A stretch of 64,000 nucleotides of DNA from Streptomyces sp. APSN-46.1 (GTDB lineage: Bacteria > Actinomycetota > Actinomycetes > Streptomycetales > Streptomycetaceae), in contig NZ_JALGRF010000009.1 of NCBI RefSeq assembly GCF_022815725.1, positions 124,001-188,000 on the forward strand, in the 5' to 3' direction. The notes under the pieces were generated by a model. It was not told the origin of the DNA and searched no databases. It saw only the letters and a program-made list of their open reading frames with translations. Shown here piece by piece: positions 59,646 to 64,000 of the stretch. The stretch's first letter is position 1. Each line of letters begins with the position of its first letter. The translations under genes were made by a program, and so were the position numbers.

Positions 59646-60027
59646 GGTGCCTAACTCCCAAGGTTCAAAGGGGCACCCGCTTGGGGATTGGAGACGCGGG
59701 ATTTGGGATGCTGCGTTTGGCTGCACGACCCGGGGTGACGGCCCGAGGCGACGCGAATGGTGCTGCGTGTACTGCGGGTACTGCGGGGTTACCGGTACCT
59801 CTCGCACTGCTGGTGGTTCTGCAGTGGTGCTGCAGGGGTGCTTACGGGTACTACTGGGTACTACTGGGTACTACTGGGTACTGCTGGTACTGCCGTGTGA
59901 AGCGGACCGCGAGCGGTGCGGTACTTCGTACTCCGGGCGGTGGACTGTGAAGTGTGACGTTCCCGTGTCACACCGCCCGGAGAGTCTGGGGGGTCCGGGG
60001 GCCTCACGGCCCCCGGACCGCGCCGTC
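59646..60027. promoter_or_regulatory. Permease upstream region with decamer microsatellite
   Basis: This 382-bp gap between two minus-strand genes contains no gene. It holds a tandem decamer GGGTACTACT: three exact copies at 59846-59875 and one changed copy at 59876-59885 (GGGTACTGCT), with further TACTG(C) echoes at 59764-59790 and 59879-59893. The run lies 200 bases upstream of the permease start and could alter its promoter or leader. A terminator for the upstream dehydrogenase gene is at 59992-60019. Confidence 0.6.
59992..60019 (-). terminator. Terminator of the xanthine dehydrogenase operon
   Basis: Perfect 12-bp arms at 59992-60003 and 60008-60019 with loop TCAC lie nine bases after the stop of the molybdopterin subunit gene. 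Confidence 0.75.
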
Positions 60028-62433
60028 CTAGAGGGTGCCGGTGAGGGCCTCGGGACGGATCGGCGTCTTGTTGAGCTCCAGACCGGTCGCCTGCCGGATC
60101 GCCGCGAGGACGGCCGGGGTGGACGAGAGGGTCGGGGCCTCGCCCATACCGCGCAGGCCGTACGGCGCGTTCGGGTCGGCGAGCTCCAGGACATCGACCG
60201 GGATGGTCGGCGTGTCGAGGATGGTCGGGATCAGGTAGTCCGTGAAGGAGGGGTTGCGCACCTTCGCGGTCTTCGGGTCCACGATGATCTCTTCCATGAT
60301 CGCGACGCCCAGGCCCTGGGTGGTACCACCCTGGATCTGGCCGACCACGGAGAGCATGTTCAGCGCCTTGCCGACGTCCTGGGCGGTGGCGAGCTCGACG
60401 ACCTTGACCAGGCCGAGCTCGGTGTCCACCTCGACCACCGCGCGGTGCGCGGCGAACGTGTACTGGACGTGGCCGTCGCCCTGGCCGGTCTTCAGGTCGA
60501 AGGGGACGGTCGGCCGGTGCCGGAACTCCAGCTCCAGGTCGATCGCGTCCTCGCCCTCCAGGATGTCGGCGATGTCCGCGAGGACCTCGCCGCCGTCGGT
60601 GACGACCTTGCCGCCTTCGAGCAGCAGCTCGGCGGTGGCCCACGCCGGGTGGTAGGAGCCGTTCTTGCGGCGCCCGATCTCCAGGACGGCCTCGCGCACG
60701 GCCTCACAGGTGTTCTTCACGGCGCCACCGGTCATGTACGTCTGCCGCGAGGCGGACGTGGAACCGGCGGAGCCGACCTGCGTGTCGGCCGGGTGGATCG
60801 TCACCTGCGTGACGCCCAGCTCGGTACGGGCGATCTGCGCGTGGACGGTGACACCGCCCTGGCCGACCTCCGCCATGGCCGTGTGGACCATCGCGACGGG
60901 CTCGCCGTTGATGACCTCAAGACGCACGCGGGCGGTCGAGTAGTCGTCGAAGCCCTCGGAGAAGCCGACGTTCTTGATGCCGACCGCGTAGCCGACGCCC
61001 CGGACGACGCCCTCACCGTGGGTGGTGTTGGAGAGGCCACCGGGCAGCGCGCGGACGTCCGCGCCCTCGCCGGCGGTCTCCCACTGGCGCTCCGGCGGCA
61101 GCGGGCGGGCCTTGACCCGGCGCAGCAGCTCGGCGACGGGCGCCGGGGAGTCCACGACCTGGCCGGTGGGCATGATCGTGCCCATCTCCATGGCGTTCAG
61201 CTGGCGGAACTCGACCGGGTCCATGCCCAGCTTCGCCGCGAGCCGGTCCATCTGGGCCTCGTACGCGAAGCAGGCCTGGACGGCGCCGAAGCCGCGCATC
61301 GCGCCACAGGGCGGGTTGTTCGTGTAGAGCGCGATCGCCTCGATGTCGACGTCGTCGATGACGTACGGGCCGACGGAGAGGGAGGAGGCGTTGCCCACGA
61401 CCGCCGGGGAAGCGGACGCGTAGGCGCCGCCGTCCAGGACGATCTTGCACTTCATGTGCGTGAGCTTGCCGTCCTTGGTGGCGCCGTGCTCGTAGTAGAG
61501 CTTCGCCGGGTGACGGTGCACGTGGCCGAAGAAGGACTCGAACCGGTTGTAGACGATCTTGACCGGCTTGTTCGTGGCCAGGGCCAGGAGGCAGGCGTGG
61601 ATCTGCATCGAGATGTCCTCGCGGCCACCGAAGGCACCGCCGACGCCCGAGAGCGTCATGCGGACCTTCTCCTCGGGGAGACCGAGGACGGGGGCGATCT
61701 GCTTGAGGTCCGAGTGCAGCCACTGGGTGGCGACGTAGAGGTCCACACCGCCGTCCTCGGACGGCACGGCGAGACCGGACTCCGGGCCGAGGAAGGCCTG
61801 GTCCTGCATGCCGAAGGTGTACTCGCCCTCGACGATGACATCGGCGCGCTTGCGGGCCTCTTCCACGTTGCCGCGGACGATCGGCTGGCGGTGCACGATG
61901 TTCGGGTGCGGGACGTGACCGGAGTGGTGGTCGTCGCGGCCCTCGTGGATCAGCGGCGCGTCGGGAGCGAGGGCGGAGGCCTCGTCCGTGACGACCGGCA
62001 GCTCACGGTAGTCAATCTTGATCTTGGCGGCCGCGCGGCGGGCAGTCTCCGGGTGGTCGGCGGCCACGAGGGCGACCGGCTCACCGTGGTGGCGTACCCG
62101 GCCGTTGGCGAGCACCGGGGTGTCCTGGATCTCCAGGCCGTAGTTCTTCATCTCGGCCGGCAGGTCGTCGTAGGTCAGCACCGAGTACACGCCGGGCATC
62201 GCGAGCGCCTCGGAGATGTCGATCGAGGCGATCTCGGCGTGGGCGACGGTGCTGCGCAGGGTCTGGCCCCACAGCATGTCCTCGTGCCACATGTCCGAGG
62301 AGTAAGCGAACTCGCCGGTGACCTTGAGGGTGCCGTCCGGGCGCAGCGTGGACTCGCCGATGCCGCCCTTGGTGTGCTTCTGCGTGACGTTGGTCGGCGT
62401 ACCCGCCGGAACCGTGCGCGTGTCCTGGGCCAT
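60028..62433 (-). CDS. Xanthine dehydrogenase, molybdopterin-binding subunit
   Basis: The 801-residue catalytic subunit has the motifs GVGGAFGGREDISMQ (about residues 270-284), CGAMRGFGAVQACFAYEAQMD, TAMAEVGQGG, and the active-site glutamate region LRGMGEAP near the end. It oxidises xanthine or hypoxanthine at the Mo centre and passes electrons to the Fe-S and FAD subunits. The gene is 2 bases after the Fe-S subunit gene in a three-gene operon (FAD, Fe-S, Mo). ATG 62433 is the first start. The substrate could be another purine or aldehyde; xanthine is preferred from the neighbouring permease and XdhC. Confidence 0.93.
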   Translation of the reverse strand: MAQDTRTVPAGTPTNVTQKHTKGGIGESTLRPDGTLKVTGEFAYSSDMWHEDMLWGQTLRSTVAHAEIASIDISEALAMPGVYSVLTYDDLPAEMKNYGLEIQDTPVLANGRVRHHGEPVALVAADHPETARRAAAKIKIDYRELPVVTDEASALAPDAPLIHEGRDDHHSGHVPHPNIVHRQPIVRGNVEEARKRADVIVEGEYTFGMQDQAFLGPESGLAVPSEDGGVDLYVATQWLHSDLKQIAPVLGLPEEKVRMTLSGVGGAFGGREDISMQIHACLLALATNKPVKIVYNRFESFFGHVHRHPAKLYYEHGATKDGKLTHMKCKIVLDGGAYASASPAVVGNASSLSVGPYVIDDVDIEAIALYTNNPPCGAMRGFGAVQACFAYEAQMDRLAAKLGMDPVEFRQLNAMEMGTIMPTGQVVDSPAPVAELLRRVKARPLPPERQWETAGEGADVRALPGGLSNTTHGEGVVRGVGYAVGIKNVGFSEGFDDYSTARVRLEVINGEPVAMVHTAMAEVGQGGVTVHAQIARTELGVTQVTIHPADTQVGSAGSTSASRQTYMTGGAVKNTCEAVREAVLEIGRRKNGSYHPAWATAELLLEGGKVVTDGGEVLADIADILEGEDAIDLELEFRHRPTVPFDLKTGQGDGHVQYTFAAHRAVVEVDTELGLVKVVELATAQDVGKALNMLSVVGQIQGGTTQGLGVAIMEEIIVDPKTAKVRNPSFTDYLIPTILDTPTIPVDVLELADPNAPYGLRGMGEAPTLSSTPAVLAAIRQATGLELNKTPIRPEALTGTL

Positions 62434-62435
62434 GG

Positions 62436-63044
62436 TCAGACCGCCTCTCCCTGACGGGCGGCCGCGAGGCGGACCGCGTCGAGGATCTTCTCGTAGCCCG
62501 TGCAGCGGCAGAGGTTGCCGGACAGGGCCTCACGGATGTCCTGGTCGGACGGGGAGGAGTTCTCCTCCAGCAGCGCGTCGGCCTGGACCAGGAGGCCCGG
62601 GGTGCAGAAACCGCACTGGACGGCGCCGGCGTCGATGAACGCCTGCTGGATGGTGGAGAGTTCGACGCCCTCGCCGGTCTGGGAGTCCGAACCCTTCGCC
62701 GACCACTGCTTGGCCGCGTCCAGGGAGACGCCGCCCTTGCCGCCGCAGCCGCCGCCGGTGCCGCAGGCACCGCCGTGGCCGTGCTCCTCGCGCTGCTTGG
62801 CGAACTCCGCCAGACCCTCGACGGTCACGACGTCGCGACCCTCGACCTGGCCGGCGGCCACGAGACAGGAGCAGACCGGCACGCCGTCGAGACGGACGGT
62901 GCAGGAACCGCACTCACCCTGCTCGCAGGCGTTCTTCGAGCCCGGCAGGCCCAGGCGCTCGCGCAGGACGTAGAGGAGGGATTCGCCCTCCCAGACGTCG
63001 TCGGCTTCCTGCTGACGGCCGTTGACAGTGAAATTGACGCGCAT
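62436..63044 (-). CDS. Xanthine dehydrogenase, 2Fe-2S subunit
   Basis: The 202-residue subunit carries two 2Fe-2S clusters. The ferredoxin-like N-terminal cluster has CEQGECGSCTVRLDG; the C-terminal helical cluster has VQCGFCTPGLL and GNLCRCTGYEKI. Between them (about residues 86-125) is an extra Gly/His/Cys-rich insertion (EEHGHGGACGTGGGCGGKGG) with two additional cysteines, not needed for the known clusters. ATG 63044 follows the FAD subunit stop (TAA) after one base, so translation is coupled. Confidence 0.94.
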   Translation of the reverse strand: MRVNFTVNGRQQEADDVWEGESLLYVLRERLGLPGSKNACEQGECGSCTVRLDGVPVCSCLVAAGQVEGRDVVTVEGLAEFAKQREEHGHGGACGTGGGCGGKGGVSLDAAKQWSAKGSDSQTGEGVELSTIQQAFIDAGAVQCGFCTPGLLVQADALLEENSSPSDQDIREALSGNLCRCTGYEKILDAVRLAAARQGEAV

Positions 63045-63045
63045 G

Positions 63046-63942
63046 TTACGCAGCCCCTTCAAGCGAGCGGCCGTTGCCGGTACCGCGGTACTGCTCCCAG
63101 GTCCAGACGAGCTGGCGGCGAGCCATGATGCCGACCGCGTGACGGCGGTACTTCGCCGTGCCGCGGACGTCGTCGATCGGGTTGGCCGCGCCGGAGGCGA
63201 GGTCACCGAACTGCTTGGCGATCGACGGGGTGATGACCTTGCCGGACTCCCAGAAACCGCCCTCTTCGAGCGCGGCGTTCAGGAACTCCTCGGCGGCCTT
63301 CGCGCGGATCGGGGTCGGCGCCGCCGAACCGATGCCGGTACGGACCGTGCGGGTCTCGGGGTGCAGCGCCAGACCGAAGGCGCAGACGGCGATGACCATC
63401 GCGTTGCGCGAGCCGACCTTGGAGTACTGCTGGGGGCCGTCCGCCTTCTTGATGTGGACGGATTTGATGAGCTCGTCGGCGGCCAGCGCGTTGCGCTTGA
63501 CGCCGGTGTAGAACTCGTCGATCGGGATCAGGCGGGAGCCGCGCACGGACTCCACCTCGACCTCGGCACCCGCCGCGAGCAGCGCGGGGTGGGAGTCGCC
63601 GGCGGGCGAGGCGCAACCGAGGTTGCCGCCGACGCCGCCGCGGTTGCGGATCTGCGGGGACGCGACCGTGTGCGAGGCGAGCGCGAGACCCGGCAGTTCC
63701 GTCCGGAGGTTCTCCATGATCTGCGTGTACGGGACGGAGGCGCCCAGACGGACAACGTCCTCGCCGACCTCCCACTCCCGCAGCAGACCGATGCGGTTCA
63801 GGTCCAGGAGGTACTCCGGCCGACGGTGGTCGAAGTTGATCTCGACCATCACATCGGTGCCACCCGCAATCGGCACAGCTGTGGGGAACTCGGCCTTAGC
63901 GGCGAGCGCCTCCTCCCAGCTGGCGGGGCGAAGGAAGTCCAT
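63046..63942 (-). CDS. Xanthine dehydrogenase, FAD-binding subunit
   Basis: The 298-residue CoxM-type subunit begins MDFLRPASWEEALA and has the FAD-site motifs AVPIAGGTDVMVEINFDHRR and RNRGGVGGNLGCASPAGDSH, which bind the diphosphate of FAD. It accepts electrons from the Fe-S subunit and passes them to NAD+. First gene of the operon. ATG 63942 has GAAGAGAG upstream. The last 58 bases of the window are its leader. Confidence 0.94.
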   Translation of the reverse strand: MDFLRPASWEEALAAKAEFPTAVPIAGGTDVMVEINFDHRRPEYLLDLNRIGLLREWEVGEDVVRLGASVPYTQIMENLRTELPGLALASHTVASPQIRNRGGVGGNLGCASPAGDSHPALLAAGAEVEVESVRGSRLIPIDEFYTGVKRNALAADELIKSVHIKKADGPQQYSKVGSRNAMVIAVCAFGLALHPETRTVRTGIGSAAPTPIRAKAAEEFLNAALEEGGFWESGKVITPSIAKQFGDLASGAANPIDDVRGTAKYRRHAVGIMARRQLVWTWEQYRGTGNGRSLEGAA

Positions 63943-64000
63943 GTGCGGCTCTCTTCTTCTTCATCGTGTCGTTCACTTCAAGCCAGGAGGCCTCAGGGCC

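Noticed and set aside
59584..62454. A 956-codon open frame on the plus strand
   Set aside because: It is antisense to the molybdopterin subunit and runs through the microsatellite; the sequence is low-complexity and lacks any family motif.
1..64000. tRNA or rRNA genes
   Set aside because: No cloverleaf with a conserved T-loop and acceptor pairing, and no rRNA-like segments, were recognised by eye.

Overview
The window is high-GC actinobacterial DNA, almost certainly from a Streptomyces chromosome. It carries an afsA-type gamma-butyrolactone locus, geosmin synthase, a Pls/PosA-type polycation synthetase, a SAV_2336/FxSxx-type conflict locus, two cobalamin riboswitches and strong third-position GC bias. 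Everything here was read directly from sequence; no database search was run, so family names rest on recognised motifs and gene context.

Layout. 1-1.6 kb: a truncated MFS exporter divergent from a winged-helix regulator. 1.7-5.2 kb: a gamma-butyrolactone-type signalling locus with a TetR receptor homologue lacking the usual pocket tryptophan, an OmpR-type response regulator whose phosphorylation pocket is degenerate, an AfsA-type synthase and a decayed epimerase remnant. The intergenic DNA is studded with TGTCTG hexamers. 5.2-10.6 kb: a Pls/PosA-type single-module synthetase followed by an M1 aminopeptidase, which suggests a poly-amino-acid (for example polylysine-like) cluster with a degrading or protective enzyme.

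10.9-24.2 kb is the most unusual part. A tightly coupled triad (VMAP adaptor with N-terminal EAD2-like domain, MoxR ATPase, and a 1469-residue vWA/SAV_2336 + NB-ARC + TPR fusion) is followed, after an opposing CPA2 antiporter, by an alpha/beta hydrolase, a caspase-like protease with a C-terminal EAD2-like domain, a 72-residue FxsA-like RiPP precursor that lacks the FxSxx terminus, and a free-standing HExxH-type peptide-modifying enzyme whose ATG abuts the precursor stop codon. This reads as a vWA-MoxR-VMAP conflict system joined to a peptide-modification pair with no radical SAM enzyme.

24.2-38.6 kb: a secreted vWA protein and its coupled partner, a PtpB-like phosphatase, metE under a cobalamin riboswitch, a secreted trypsin-like protease, an IS701-type transposase remnant, a small secreted protein, a FAD monooxygenase with a histidine-rich head, an ArsR-like regulator and an MFS transporter. 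38.6-49.2 kb: cobalamin biosynthesis in two convergent runs (cobL-cobM-cobK; cobG-cobH-cobIJ) and cobN behind a second cobalamin riboswitch. 49.2-56.8 kb: a lipoprotein, an ABC exporter, geosmin synthase, a septum-formation-domain protein and a beta-propeller protein. 56.9-64 kb: purine catabolism with XdhC, an NCS2 permease and the three-subunit xanthine dehydrogenase (FAD, 2Fe-2S and molybdopterin subunits).

The B12 genes connect: when cobalamin is abundant the metE riboswitch should shut off the B12-independent methionine synthase, and the cobN riboswitch should reduce cobalt insertion. XdhC is expected to insert the sulfurated Mo cofactor into the xanthine dehydrogenase, fed by the permease.
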